From Chloroflexota bacterium (lineage in GTDB: Bacteria; Chloroflexota; Anaerolineae; Anaerolineales; Villigracilaceae): a DNA stretch of 64,000 bases. The translations under genes and the position numbers were made by a program. Shown here one piece after another: positions 1 to 8,530 of this stretch. The notes beneath the pieces were generated by a model. It made no database searches and was not told where the DNA came from. It worked only from the letters and a program-made list of their open reading frames with translations. Each line of letters opens with the position of its first letter. The first letter of the stretch is position 1. The DNA is taken from assembly GCA_016235445.1 (NCBI GenBank), contig JACRLB010000021.1, positions 21,307-85,306 on the forward strand, written 5' to 3'.

Positions 1-272
1 TTGCCGTGGCGTTCGACAACGATCTTATCTATGCGCGGGGAGCGCAGGAGAAAAGTACGTTCCACGCCGACGCCGTTGGAGGCCATGCGGCGGACTGTGA
101 CATTGGAGTCGTTGCCGCTCTTGCGCAATCGAATCACGATGCCCTTGAATTCCTGGATGCGCTCGCGTTCGCCTTCTTTGATCTTGACGTGTACGCTGAC
201 TGTATCACCTGAGCTTAATTGTGGGATTTTTTCGTTAACTTTGGCCTCGACGGCCTTTATAAGGTCTGCCAT
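1..272 (-). CDS. rplS: Ribosomal protein L19 (partial, 3' end off window)
   Basis: Structural protein of the 50S ribosomal subunit at the 30S-50S interface. The reverse strand from the ATG at 270-272 reads MADLIKAVEAKVNEKIPQL, then SGDTVSVHVKIKEGERERIQ, EFKGIVIRLRKSG and RTFLLRSPRIDKIVVERHG, the characteristic L19 core. About 90 codons are present; the family is about 115 aa, so only the C-terminal tail is missing beyond the window edge. It lies downstream of fabF on the same strand with an 85-bp gap. Confidence 0.95.
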   Translation of the reverse strand, partial: MADLIKAVEAKVNEKIPQLSSGDTVSVHVKIKEGERERIQEFKGIVIRLRKSGNDSNVTVRRMASNGVGVERTFLLRSPRIDKIVVERHG

Positions 273-357
273 TTCCGTTCTTCCTTACTTATGATGTAGT
301 TTCCAAAATTCGCGACTGCGGATTATAGCACGCATTTTTTTATATCACAAGGAACCT

Positions 358-1602
358 TCAAGAGTATTTTCTAACCGCCAGCACTGCGTTATGGCCGCCA
401 AAACCAAAGGCGTTGCTGATTGCCAGCGAAACATCGGCCTCACGCGCCTTGTTTGGGATGTAATCCAAATCACATTCTGGGTCTGGCGTTTCGTAATGGA
501 TGGTCGGCGGCAGAATGCCCTCCCGCACAGCCTGCACGCAGAAGATGGCTTCCAATGCGCCTGTCGCGCCCATCATGTGCCCCGTCATGGATTTGGTTGA
601 AGAAATGGGAAGTTGATGGGCTCGTTCGCCAAAAGCGGCTTTCACGGCGCGGGTTTCAGCCTGATCGTTCAAAGCTGTCCCTGTGCCGTGCGCGTTGATG
701 TAGCCAACATCTTCAATATTTGCCTTCGCAGAGGATAAAGCCATCAGCATGGCGGCCGCGCCGCCTGCGCCATGTTCATGCGGCGCAGTGACGTGATACG
801 CGTCTGCCGTTGCGCCGTAGCCTGCCAGCTCTGCGAAAATATTCGCGCCGCGCGCCTTCGCATCCGACTCGCGTTCGAGGACGAGTACAGCCGCGCCCTC
901 ACCCATCACCAGACCGTCACGGTTTTTATCGAAAGGCTGGGGCGTCATCGAGTAATTGTCATTCCTGCGCGACATCGCGCCCACACGGTCAAACGCCGCC
1001 ACCCCCGTGGATGTGATCGTCGCCTCAGAAGCGCCAGCAAGCGCGGCATCGATCATGCCCGTCCTCAGCATCATCAAAGCCGTGCCGATGCCGTCTGAAC
1101 CTGAAGCGCAGGCGGAAGCCACAGAAAAGCACGGGCCCTTGATCCCAAACTCGATTGCCGCCATGCCCGCGCCGCCGTTTGCCATCAGCATGGGAATCAA
1201 AAACGGGCTGACACGCTTCGGCCCTTCCTTGTAATTTATCAACGTCGCTTCCTGCAATGAATGCAACCCGCCAATTGCCGAGGAAATGATCACCCCGACC
1301 CTGCCGGCATTTTTCTCGGTGATCTCCAAGCCAGATTGAAGCAAAGCCTCTTTTGCCGCCACAATCGCGAATTGTTCAAAACGGTCACGCCGCCGCGCTT
1401 CCTTCGCATCCATAAATTCTTCGGGCTTGAAATTCTTCACCTCCGCGGCGATGTGAACCTGCAAAGCCGCCGCGCGGGAATCAAACAACGTAATGGGGGC
1501 AACCCCTGAAACCCCTGCAATCAAGTTGTTCCACGTTCCCATCACATTCAAACCAAGAGGGTTCACTGTCCCCATTCCTGTAATAACAATGCGATCCTGC
1601 AT
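358..1602 (-). CDS. fabF: 3-oxoacyl-[acyl-carrier-protein] synthase II (KAS II)
   Basis: Condensing enzyme of type II fatty acid synthesis: it joins malonyl-ACP to an acyl-ACP with loss of CO2 in the cytoplasm. The 414-aa length is normal. The catalytic triad is visible: Cys165 in the nucleophile elbow SACASGSDG, His305 in NAHGTGT and His342 in MTGHMMGATG. The C-terminus ends with the family signature SNAFGFGGHNAVL. The start ATG at 1602 is preceded by a strong GGAGGAG ribosome binding site. No other fab gene is adjacent; rplS follows on the same strand. Confidence 0.95.
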   Translation of the reverse strand: MQDRIVITGMGTVNPLGLNVMGTWNNLIAGVSGVAPITLFDSRAAALQVHIAAEVKNFKPEEFMDAKEARRRDRFEQFAIVAAKEALLQSGLEITEKNAGRVGVIISSAIGGLHSLQEATLINYKEGPKRVSPFLIPMLMANGGAGMAAIEFGIKGPCFSVASACASGSDGIGTALMMLRTGMIDAALAGASEATITSTGVAAFDRVGAMSRRNDNYSMTPQPFDKNRDGLVMGEGAAVLVLERESDAKARGANIFAELAGYGATADAYHVTAPHEHGAGGAAAMLMALSSAKANIEDVGYINAHGTGTALNDQAETRAVKAAFGERAHQLPISSTKSMTGHMMGATGALEAIFCVQAVREGILPPTIHYETPDPECDLDYIPNKAREADVSLAISNAFGFGGHNAVLAVRKYS

Positions 1603-1768
1603 TTCTCCTCCAGAGATAATTTTAATAAAATAAATTGTAGTGCAATATTAAACACTTTGGGATAAAAATCGTCACGCGACGATTCGTCGCCTCACGCTTC
1701 GCGCCCGCCCGAACCTGCTCGGCCACAAAAAGCATTTACCCACTTCCGATCAATGCGCGCCCTGTCAG

Positions 1769-2242
1769 TCACTCGCCAGGTTTGGGGATGTAACTCCCCT
1801 CCACCCACTCTTCGCCGTTGGGGCCAATCTCTTTCTTCCACACGGGGACAATCTCCTTCAAGCGGTCGATGCCATATCGCGCGGCTTCAAATACACCCGT
1901 GTCACGGTGCGCGGCTGTGCAGGCGATCAAAACTGTCGGCGTCTTTGGGTATAGTTTCCCAATCCGTTGGACAATGGCAATCCCCTCGATGACGGGCCAC
2001 TTCTCGCGAATCTCATCGGCCACCTGTTTCATCTTGGCTTCTGCCATGGGGATGTACGACTCGTATTCGAGAAATTCCGTCTCATGCGCGTCGCCGCGTT
2101 TGGTCACGCCGCGTACCATGCCTGTGAAGATCGCCGCCGCGCCTGTGCTCGTCAGTGTGATTTTCGCGAGCAGATCGTTCAAGTCAATTTCGGATTCGGT
2201 GATGGAAAAGATGGTGGGAAGGTTGAAGATTGAAGGTTGCAT
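1769..2242 (-). CDS. moaE: Molybdopterin synthase catalytic subunit MoaE
   Basis: MoaE inserts the dithiolene sulfurs into precursor Z (cPMP), using thiocarboxylated MoaD as donor, to make molybdopterin. The protein (157 aa from the ATG at 2242) shows family hallmarks: GAAAIFTGMVRG, LEYESYIPMAEAKM, a VQRIGKL segment, CTAAHRDTGVFEAARYGID and the catalytic-lysine region VPVWKKEI. The reading frame is open further upstream, but that extension is low-complexity and would overlap moaD, so the internal ATG is preferred. It sits directly downstream of moaD on the same strand. Confidence 0.92.
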   Translation of the reverse strand: MQPSIFNLPTIFSITESEIDLNDLLAKITLTSTGAAAIFTGMVRGVTKRGDAHETEFLEYESYIPMAEAKMKQVADEIREKWPVIEGIAIVQRIGKLYPKTPTVLIACTAAHRDTGVFEAARYGIDRLKEIVPVWKKEIGPNGEEWVEGSYIPKPGE

Positions 2243-2303
2243 ATGAGAAGTTGAAGGGTTTGATCGCTCAAGCCAGCGCCGAGGATGGCGTTGGGAGCAG
2301 GGT

Positions 2304-2552
2304 TTATCCGCCAGAGACGGGTGGGAACATACCGATTTCGGCATTGGCCGGGACAACGGCTTCATCAAAGGCATATTCACGGTTGATTGTGATGAGAACT
2401 GATTTCATGGAATCTTTCAGGGCCGGGTAATCGGCTGAGAGTTTTTCCTTCAAGCCGTGTATGGTCATATCCGTGGAAATATCCATTTCCATAGATTTTG
2501 TCCCTGCGCGGTCGCGGATGGTTGCAAAAAACAAAAGTTTAATATGATTCAT
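2304..2552 (-). CDS. moaD: Molybdopterin synthase sulfur carrier subunit MoaD
   Basis: Ubiquitin-fold sulfur carrier. Its C-terminal Gly-Gly is adenylated and thiocarboxylated, then delivers sulfur to MoaE. The 82-aa product from the ATG at 2552 starts MNHIKLLFFATIRDRAG and ends FPPVSGG, both diagnostic. An in-frame upstream start at 2591 would add 13 residues and overlap the cupin gene, so it is not chosen. It precedes moaE by about 60 bp on the same strand. Confidence 0.92.
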   Translation of the reverse strand: MNHIKLLFFATIRDRAGTKSMEMDISTDMTIHGLKEKLSADYPALKDSMKSVLITINREYAFDEAVVPANAEIGMFPPVSGG

Positions 2553-2556
2553 TTTC

Positions 2557-2928
2557 CTAAATCCAGACATCGTTTGGGGCCGTAAGATCATCGTTCACAT
2601 CACCCGTGTTGACCGTGCCCGCAGGCTCAATCAACAGGATATGGCATTCGTTTTCAGCAACAGGTTTGTGCTCCATGCCTTTTGGAACAACAAACATCTC
2701 GCCTTCGTCCAACGAGACCTTGCCATCGCGGAAGAGAATATCCAAATGACCTTTTACGACGATAAAGACTTCGTCTGTTTCAGGATGGTCATGCCAGACG
2801 AACTCTCCCTGCACTTTCGCCAATTTGAGATGATAGTCATTCAACTGAGCGATGATCTTCGGTGACCAATGCTCGGAGAATTTCGAGAGTTTCTCCTGAA
2901 GGTTGATTGAAGAGTAGTTCATTATCAT
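2557..2928 (-). CDS. Small single-domain cupin protein
   Basis: A 123-aa beta-barrel protein of the cupin_2 type. The metal-binding motifs are recognisable: [15 protein letters not shown] (motif 1 with two His and one Glu) and [13 protein letters not shown] (motif 2 with the second conserved His). Such stand-alone cupins are often annotated as mannose-6-phosphate isomerase-like or sugar-binding proteins, but the substrate cannot be read from sequence. It ends 5 bp before the moaD start, so it is probably co-transcribed with moaD-moaE; a role in cofactor synthesis is not established. Confidence 0.8.
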   Translation of the reverse strand: MIMNYSSINLQEKLSKFSEHWSPKIIAQLNDYHLKLAKVQGEFVWHDHPETDEVFIVVKGHLDILFRDGKVSLDEGEMFVVPKGMEHKPVAENECHILLIEPAGTVNTGDVNDDLTAPNDVWI

Positions 2929-3037
2929 CTTTTTTCCATTAAGACCTAAAGAAAAAAAACCTCTGCCACAGATTGCGCTAATTTTCGCGAATTGGTTTTG
3001 AAATCCGCGTGAATTCGCGAAATTCGCGGCAAAATAT

Positions 3038-3514
3038 TTATTCGTTCACCACATCGCCGCTCATGCCACCATGTTTTTCCACGAGACGGATGTTCTGAAT
3101 CTTCATCGTCTTTTCGGCGGCCTTGGCCATGTCATAGACGGTCAATGCGGCGACAGAGACGGCTGTCAACGCTTCCATTTCGACGCCTGTTTTGCCAGTC
3201 ACTTTGACTGTGGCAGTGATGACAACCCCTGGCAGGGAATCATCGAGGGCGAGTTCCACATCAATCTTCGAGAGTGGCAGAGGATGACATAACGGAATCA
3301 GGTCCGAGGTCCGTTTTGAGGCGGTGATTCCTGCAATTTGGGCCACGGTCAACACATCGCCTTTTTTGATTTGCCCGGCGCGAATCAAATCCAACGTTTC
3401 TTTTTTCATGTGAACTTCGCCGCGCGCAATGGCAGTTCGTTCAGTATCTGGCTTGTGACCCACGTCCACCATCCTGGCCTGACCGTGTTCATCAATGTGA
3501 GTTAGTTTTGACAT
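3038..3514 (-). CDS. moaC: Cyclic pyranopterin monophosphate synthase MoaC
   Basis: MoaC converts the MoaA product (3',8-cyclo-7,8-dihydro-GTP) to cPMP, the first pterin intermediate of molybdenum cofactor synthesis. The 158-aa protein shows the conserved blocks [31 protein letters not shown] (with the active-site His), [21 protein letters not shown] and KHGGMSGDV. The ATG at 3514 is preferred to a TTG two codons upstream. moaC, the cupin, moaD and moaE all point the same way and form a Moco locus; moaA and moaB are not in the window. Confidence 0.94.
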   Translation of the reverse strand: MSKLTHIDEHGQARMVDVGHKPDTERTAIARGEVHMKKETLDLIRAGQIKKGDVLTVAQIAGITASKRTSDLIPLCHPLPLSKIDVELALDDSLPGVVITATVKVTGKTGVEMEALTAVSVAALTVYDMAKAAEKTMKIQNIRLVEKHGGMSGDVVNE

Positions 3515-3583
3515 GGGCAAATTATAACCGCCCTTCGACCGCGCTGAGTTGCTCCCAGAGTGAGGTGATATAATTCGCGCGCT

Positions 3584-4357
3584 ATGGATAACATTTTAGG
3601 GCATCAAATTGGCGGTTACAAAGTGCAGACCTCTGTGTACGAGGGACCGCTCGATCTTTTACTTAGCCTGATCGAACGCGCCGAACTGGACATTACTGCC
3701 ATCTCGCTCGCCACTGTGACGGATCAGTATCTATCGTATTTGCACGGGCTGGAACAATTGATGCCCGATGAAATTTCGATGTTCCTTGTCATCGCCGCGA
3801 AGCTGGTGCAGATCAAATCTGAGGCGTTACTGCCGCGCCCGCCTGAGCGCGAACCCGGCGAAGAAGACCCAGGCACGGAATTGATTGACCAGCTCAAACT
3901 TTACAAACGCTACAAGGAAATTGCGGGCTGGCTGGTGGAACGGCAGGAAAATAACCTGCGCACTTACCTGCGCGTTGCCCCGCCGCCCAAAGTGGAAGCC
4001 AGGCTCGATCTTTCCAATTTAACTCTGGAAGGTTTGCTCGCCGCCGCCGAATCAGGGTTCTCGAAAGGCAAAGAGAAGAAACCGCTCGGCGTCATCATTA
4101 GCGCACCGCGCGTGACCATCCGCGAGAAGATCGAATACATCACGAAGACGATGAAGCAAATTCAGCGCATGACCTTCAGCGGGTTGATTACGGATAAATC
4201 CACCCGCATCGAAATTGTGGTGACGTTTTTGGCAATGCTCGAATTGATCAAACGCTATCACATCACCGCGGTTCAAAATGAATTATTTGGAGAAATCGAG
4301 TTCGAGAAAATGGGCGATTGGAAAGACGACGAAGAGATCGAGATAGAGTTTGAATAG
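3584..4357 (+). CDS. scpA: Segregation and condensation protein A
   Basis: Kleisin subunit of the SMC-ScpAB condensin complex that organises and segregates the chromosome. The 257-aa protein has the N-terminal kleisin signature [19 protein letters not shown] and DISAI-like/[12 protein letters not shown] segments that bind the SMC neck, a charged linker around residue 90, and a C-terminal winged-helix region ([17 protein letters not shown]) that binds the SMC head. scpB is not the next gene; a strong terminator follows instead. Start ATG at 3584. Confidence 0.92.
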   Translation: MDNILGHQIGGYKVQTSVYEGPLDLLLSLIERAELDITAISLATVTDQYLSYLHGLEQLMPDEISMFLVIAAKLVQIKSEALLPRPPEREPGEEDPGTELIDQLKLYKRYKEIAGWLVERQENNLRTYLRVAPPPKVEARLDLSNLTLEGLLAAAESGFSKGKEKKPLGVIISAPRVTIREKIEYITKTMKQIQRMTFSGLITDKSTRIEIVVTFLAMLELIKRYHITAVQNELFGEIEFEKMGDWKDDEEIEIEFE

Positions 4358-4386
4358 GGGCAGTAATCAATTGACAGCAATCAGTG

Positions 4387-4420
4387 GCGGGCGGGACAGG
4401 TTGTCCCGCCCGCTTTTTAT
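4387..4420 (+). terminator. Rho-independent terminator after scpA
   Basis: A perfect 12-bp GC-rich stem (GCGGGCGGGACA at 4387-4398, complement at 4402-4413) with a 3-nt loop is followed by a T run. It lies between the convergent scpA (+) and amine oxidase (-) genes; the T tract is on the plus strand, so it serves scpA best. Confidence 0.85.
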
Positions 4421-4447
4421 TTGGGAAGATATTTTTAAGACACTCTG

Positions 4448-5875
4448 TTACATCTCTTCAGCCGCGGCCACACCCGTCAGATACGCCCCATGCACCGTGC
4501 TGGGATATTCTCGTGAAGTCGCTTCCCCCGCAAAATACAAAACATCATCCACAGGCTCGAAGAGCGCATCATAATCGTCACCGCTGGCAAAGGGTGGAAT
4601 GTGCGAATACGAGCCAAACGCAAACGGGTCTTTGCCCCAGCGTGTGACGAGAAAGCCTTCGGGTTCTGGAATATCCTCGCCATACATCACGCGCAAAGCC
4701 TGCATCGCGCCCGCAATAATTTCATCATCCGAAAATTCTTCAAGCGCGTATCCCTTTGCGCCGCCGTGAAACGCCAGCAAGACCGGCTCGTTCACATACG
4801 GCACAAAACTCATCCAGTCTGACCACTCGCCAATTTTTTCTCCGAGGTAGCTAAACCCTTCTAGGCTGTTATCCCAAAACGCTTCTGGAAATTTCAAATA
4901 GACTTTATCGAGGACTCCCATAGCGAGTCGATCCATGGCGGATTGCTTCCACTCTGGAAGCGGCGGCTCGAACTTAACGGACGCCTGCTTCAACACCCCA
5001 AGCGGAAGTGTGACGACAGCTTTTTCTCCGCCAAACGCGCCTGACGAAGTTTCCACTTCCACACCATCCGCGCCATAAATGACAGATACCACTTTTACAC
5101 CGAGGCGGATATCCAAACCTTGCGCGAGTCCATCTGTGATCTGGTGATAGCCGCCAGGGAAGATGACCTCCTCCCCGCCAAATTCCTCATCCTGATCCCA
5201 CTCCCAAAGGGATAGATGATCTGGGTCTGCGCCCAACTCCAGCGCAAATTCGCCTTGAATAAAATGCTGTAATTTGTGCAGTTCATCGGTTGAAAGGCTG
5301 TGGGGGGCAATCACTTCGTCAAAGGCCTGTTGAAGCGGCATGTCCGTTTCTGTCTCTTCCTGCATGGCGGCAACTTCTTCGTAAATGGATTCAAACAGGT
5401 CTTTGATCTTAGCATAATCCGAATCGGACATTTCGCTCCCGTCCGAATTAAAGACTACACCGTTCTCCTCGTTTGTGGCAATTGTTTTCGCGCCGAATTG
5501 CCTGGCAAGTTTTGTGATCGGGTTGCCGCTTACGCCATGAATCCAGGAAGCGCCGAGGTCGAGGGGCAGGCCAAGGGATGAGTCTGTCCATGTGCGGCCA
5601 CCGATGCGATTGCGCGCTTCGAGGACGATGACGCTCAGGCCTTTGTCTACGAGGGTGCGGGCGGCGGCGAGGCCTGAAATCCCTGCGCCGATGACAAGGA
5701 CTTCGGCATTGCGCACGGATGAATCAGGTTGGGAAATGTCCGTTGGCACAGTGGCAGGTTCCTCGGTCAGGGATGGAGGCGGCTCTTCGATTAATCCACA
5801 AGATAAGGCTATGGCAGAAGCTGTCCCGATGGATGCGATCCGCAGAAAATCACGTCGGTTGATCTTCTTTTTCAT
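4448..5875 (-). CDS. Flavin monoamine oxidase family protein, Tat-exported lipoprotein
   Basis: FAD-dependent amine oxidase, likely acting outside the cytoplasmic membrane on a primary or polyamine-type substrate. From the ATG at 5875 (good GGAGAA ribosome binding site) the product is 475 aa. The N-terminus has a twin-arginine motif (INRRDFLR) followed by a lipobox-like ALSCG, so it appears to be exported folded and then lipid-anchored. Then come the Rossmann dinucleotide-binding motif VLVIGAGISGLAAARTL, the NRIGGRTWTD substrate-cap signature, and near the C-terminus YFAGEATSREYPSTVHGAYLTG, the second FAD-binding motif. Exact substrate unknown. Its start overlaps the end of the upstream VanZ-like gene by about 26 bp. 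Confidence 0.9.
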   Translation of the reverse strand: MKKKINRRDFLRIASIGTASAIALSCGLIEEPPPSLTEEPATVPTDISQPDSSVRNAEVLVIGAGISGLAAARTLVDKGLSVIVLEARNRIGGRTWTDSSLGLPLDLGASWIHGVSGNPITKLARQFGAKTIATNEENGVVFNSDGSEMSDSDYAKIKDLFESIYEEVAAMQEETETDMPLQQAFDEVIAPHSLSTDELHKLQHFIQGEFALELGADPDHLSLWEWDQDEEFGGEEVIFPGGYHQITDGLAQGLDIRLGVKVVSVIYGADGVEVETSSGAFGGEKAVVTLPLGVLKQASVKFEPPLPEWKQSAMDRLAMGVLDKVYLKFPEAFWDNSLEGFSYLGEKIGEWSDWMSFVPYVNEPVLLAFHGGAKGYALEEFSDDEIIAGAMQALRVMYGEDIPEPEGFLVTRWGKDPFAFGSYSHIPPFASGDDYDALFEPVDDVLYFAGEATSREYPSTVHGAYLTGVAAAEEM

Positions 5876-6239
5876 GGGTTCTCCGATAAAAATAATGGGA
5901 TGACAATGCAAACAATGCACCGAGGTTGTCGAAAATCAAAACGTCGGTGAGGGCTGGGTGGCGCCCAGGCACAAAGGACTGGTGGAATTCGTCGGTGGCG
6001 GAATATAACACCGTGAAGAGCCAGGCAAGCCAGTATTGTTTTTTATTCGAGTTGAAGAGGTGAAGATAGGATAGCGCAAGCAAGCCGTACCCGACGACGT
6101 GAGAGCTTTTTTTGATGAAGTAATCCCAGCCCAAAAAATATGGAAGGTCTTCGCTGGGGCGTGAAGAGAAGGCAAAAATAACCAGCATGACCAACAGGGC
6201 GGGAAGCCAGCGCGGTACAATGGAAGAAAGTTTTTTCAT
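5850..6239 (-). CDS. VanZ-like family membrane protein
   Basis: A 129-aa integral membrane protein with about four predicted helices. It carries the VanZ-family features: FAFSSRPSEDLP after the first helix, the SSHVVGYGLLAL helix, and ATDEFHQSFVPGRHPALTDVLIFDNLGAL, the conserved E/H/Q-F-P-R-x3-D-x4-N loop. VanZ relatives are linked to teicoplanin resistance in enterococci, but chromosomal homologues mostly have unknown roles. It overlaps the downstream amine oxidase start, so the two are probably co-transcribed. Confidence 0.85.
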   Translation of the reverse strand: MKKLSSIVPRWLPALLVMLVIFAFSSRPSEDLPYFLGWDYFIKKSSHVVGYGLLALSYLHLFNSNKKQYWLAWLFTVLYSATDEFHQSFVPGRHPALTDVLIFDNLGALFALSSHYFYRRTHEKEDQPT

Positions 6240-6250
6240 GTGAGGTTTCT

Positions 6251-8011
6251 TTGATTGGCGATGTCATTTTGAAGAGCGGCGATGCGTGGCTGGAATTTAC
6301 CCTTCCGCATCGCGTGATTGTAACCGAGAACCTTGATGAGGTTCGCAAAGGCCTGGAGGAAGTGGAAAGGCTGATTGCCGAATACGGCTGGCACGCAGCG
6401 GGATTTGTCAGCTACGAAGCCGCGCCCGCCTTTGACCCTGCCTTGCAGGTGGTGAAGGCGGAGGGATTTCCACTGGCGTGGTTTGGGTTGTACGATGCGC
6501 CGCGTGTGCTGAAAACCTGCGAGGTCTATAAAGACTTTGCAGGTTTTGCGCCTTTGAACTGGCAACCCAATGTCGAAAAGGAAATTTACAACAACGCAAT
6601 TCGAGTCGTCAAGGAGCGAATTGCACAGGGGCAGACTTACCAGGTCAATTACACGATGCGGTTGTCAACAGACTCTTTCAGTCAATCGCAGATAACAACG
6701 GACGCGCTGGGATGGCAGTTGTTCCTGCATCTTGCAAAATCGCAAAATAAATATGCGGCGTTTTTAGACATCGGTAATTGGGAGGTCTGTTCGGCTTCAC
6801 CTGAATTATTTTTCAAACTGGACGGGGATAGAATTTTCAGCCGCCCCATGAAAGGGACGGCGAAGCGCGGACGCACGACGCAGGAAGATAAAGATCGAAG
6901 CGAGTGGCTTCATAATTCAATCAAGAACCGCGCCGAGAATGTAATGATCGTGGATATGGTTCGCAACGACCTGGGGCGAATCGCTGAAATTGGCAGTGTG
7001 CAAGCGCCCGATTTGTTCACGGTGGAAAAATACCCGACGCTTTTTCAAATGACTTCCACGGTGCAGGCAAAAACAAACGCGTCGCTGACTGAAATCTTTT
7101 CCGCGTTGTTTCCGTGCGCATCCATCACGGGCGCGCCCAAGGTCAGCACGATGCGAATTATTTCGGAACTGGAAACAACCCCGCGCAAGGTTTACACAGG
7201 CAGTATCGGATATATTTCCCCGAACCGCAAAGCGCAATTCAACGTTGCCATCCGCACCGCGTTGATTGACAAAACAAAACAGCAGGCGGAATATGGCGTG
7301 GGCGGCGGCATCGTCTGGGACTCGACCAGCGCGGACGAATATAGCGAGGCTTTGCTTAAGTCTCGTGTGTTGACGGAACGCCCAAGTGAATTCTCACTAT
7401 TTGAAACCATGTTATGGACTCCGCAGGATGGGTATTATCTGCTGGAGAAACACCTCGAACGAATGCGGGATTCGGCAGAGTATTTTGGGTTTCCGTATTC
7501 AAGAGAATCAATGGAAGAGTTTCTTGATGAACCCGCAAGCGCGTTTGCTTCTCCGCAAAGAGTTAAAGTTTCATTGAGCAGGCTTGGCGGTTTGGGCAAA
7601 GAAGTGATAAGTTTTCAATCTGGGAACAAGCCATACAAAGTTTGCCTGGCAAAAGAGCCTGTCCATTCAGGGGAAGTTTTTCTATATCATAAAACAACCC
7701 GGCGCGAGGTTTACGATACCGCGTTGATTGTCCATCAAGTTTACAGTGATGTTTTACTGTACAACGAAAGGGATGAATTAACAGAATTCACAATTGGCAA
7801 CCTGGTGGTTGAACTAAAAGGGGAATTATTCACACCGCCCATTTCCTGCGGACTATTGGCCGGAACGTTCAGGGCGCACCTGCTTGAAACAAACCAGGTC
7901 AAAGAACGAGTCATTCACAAGGATGAGTTAAATACATGTTCGAAAATATTCATGGTCAACTCCCTCAGAAAATGGGTGGATGTTGAAATAACAACTCATC
8001 TTACACGGTAG
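6251..8011 (+). CDS. pabBC: Aminodeoxychorismate synthase component I / aminodeoxychorismate lyase fusion
   Basis: A 586-aa two-domain enzyme for p-aminobenzoate synthesis. Residues about 1-375 are the chorismate-binding PabB part: SRPMKGTAKRGRT with the active-site Lys, NVMIVDMVRNDLGRIA, SITGAPKVSTMRII and YTGSIGYISP. Residues about 380-586 are a PabC-type PLP lyase: FSLFETMLW, LEKHLERMRDSAEYF, the catalytic-lysine segment YHKTTRREVYD, and LTEFTIGNLVVE. Together they convert chorismate plus ammonia to 4-amino-4-deoxychorismate and then to PABA plus pyruvate for folate synthesis; a PabA glutaminase is expected elsewhere. The start is TTG at 6251 with GAGG six bases upstream. It is divergent from the VanZ gene. 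Confidence 0.93.
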   Translation: MIGDVILKSGDAWLEFTLPHRVIVTENLDEVRKGLEEVERLIAEYGWHAAGFVSYEAAPAFDPALQVVKAEGFPLAWFGLYDAPRVLKTCEVYKDFAGFAPLNWQPNVEKEIYNNAIRVVKERIAQGQTYQVNYTMRLSTDSFSQSQITTDALGWQLFLHLAKSQNKYAAFLDIGNWEVCSASPELFFKLDGDRIFSRPMKGTAKRGRTTQEDKDRSEWLHNSIKNRAENVMIVDMVRNDLGRIAEIGSVQAPDLFTVEKYPTLFQMTSTVQAKTNASLTEIFSALFPCASITGAPKVSTMRIISELETTPRKVYTGSIGYISPNRKAQFNVAIRTALIDKTKQQAEYGVGGGIVWDSTSADEYSEALLKSRVLTERPSEFSLFETMLWTPQDGYYLLEKHLERMRDSAEYFGFPYSRESMEEFLDEPASAFASPQRVKVSLSRLGGLGKEVISFQSGNKPYKVCLAKEPVHSGEVFLYHKTTRREVYDTALIVHQVYSDVLLYNERDELTEFTIGNLVVELKGELFTPPISCGLLAGTFRAHLLETNQVKERVIHKDELNTCSKIFMVNSLRKWVDVEITTHLTR

Positions 8012-8107
8012 GGGCGACCCCATCAGCTTGTTGAAACCGTTAGATATCTTGCAGGGAAATATTCACGTAGACTGTGCCATCGCTTCTTCCAGACTTGGGC
8101 TGGTTTT

Positions 8108-8386
8108 TTAATTCCCCGTCCCCGCCACGCTGACGATATTCTTCGCATCGCCGTGCATCGGAAATTCAGAGTCACTACAAGAGGGGGAAGCTGTATCATC
8201 CGAAGACCCAGGCAAGGCCGTGGGAAGATCGTCCGTATCCACTTCGTTAAGCAGGCTTTCGATCTGGTCAACGTCATTGCCGCCGCCCGTCACCGGCTGG
8301 CAGGCAAATGCGGCGAAAACCAAAGCCAGGATCGCTGGGTTATGTACGGAGTTCTTCAAATAAAGTAAAATACCTTTCAGCGGCAT
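8108..8386 (-). CDS. Small lipoprotein, possibly truncated
   Basis: About 92 aa from the ATG at 8386. The N-terminus has a hydrophobic stretch ending in a lipobox (VFAAFAC), then an acidic Ser/Asp-rich segment and FPMHGDAKNIVSVAG at the C-terminus. In-frame translation past the stop gives KTSPSLEEAMAQST before a second stop; a Pro/Asp-Ala block followed by a 'SLEEV-FY' helix is, from memory, seen in secreted Anaerolineae proteins. That suggests a longer gene decayed by a nonsense mutation. This is a weak inference; it may simply be a short lipoprotein. It is divergent from the kinase locus. Confidence 0.4.
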   Translation of the reverse strand: MPLKGILLYLKNSVHNPAILALVFAAFACQPVTGGGNDVDQIESLLNEVDTDDLPTALPGSSDDTASPSCSDSEFPMHGDAKNIVSVAGTGN

Positions 8387-8398
8387 CACAGAATTTTG

Positions 8399-8416
8399 TT
8401 GCAAGATTCCTTGCAA
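8399..8416. promoter_or_regulatory. Inverted repeat TTGCAAG-ATTC-CTTGCAA upstream of the kinase locus
   Basis: A perfect 7-bp inverted repeat with a 4-bp spacer lies in the 114-145 bp between the divergent lipoprotein and first kinase genes. A second short palindrome, GAACATGTTC, lies at 8469-8478. Either could be an operator for the downstream operon; no clear -35/-10 pair could be assigned. Confidence 0.35.
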
Positions 8417-8530
8417 CTGTCATGTTTTTAGAATGGACAGATGAATTATTTATGTTAAAGTAATTCGAGAACATGTTCCATCATCGCAGAAATTAATATC
8501 GCACGTTTCCACCTGGGTATTGGGTAATTT

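Noticed and set aside
2940..3035. CGCGAA/TTCGCG-rich stretch between the cupin and moaC genes
   Set aside because: It has short imperfect repeats but no clear stem-loop or dyad; too weak to name as a repeat element from one copy.
8469..8478. GAACATGTTC as a LexA/SOS box
   Set aside because: Gram-positive-type LexA boxes have four bases between GAAC and GTTC; here there are two. It may still be another operator.
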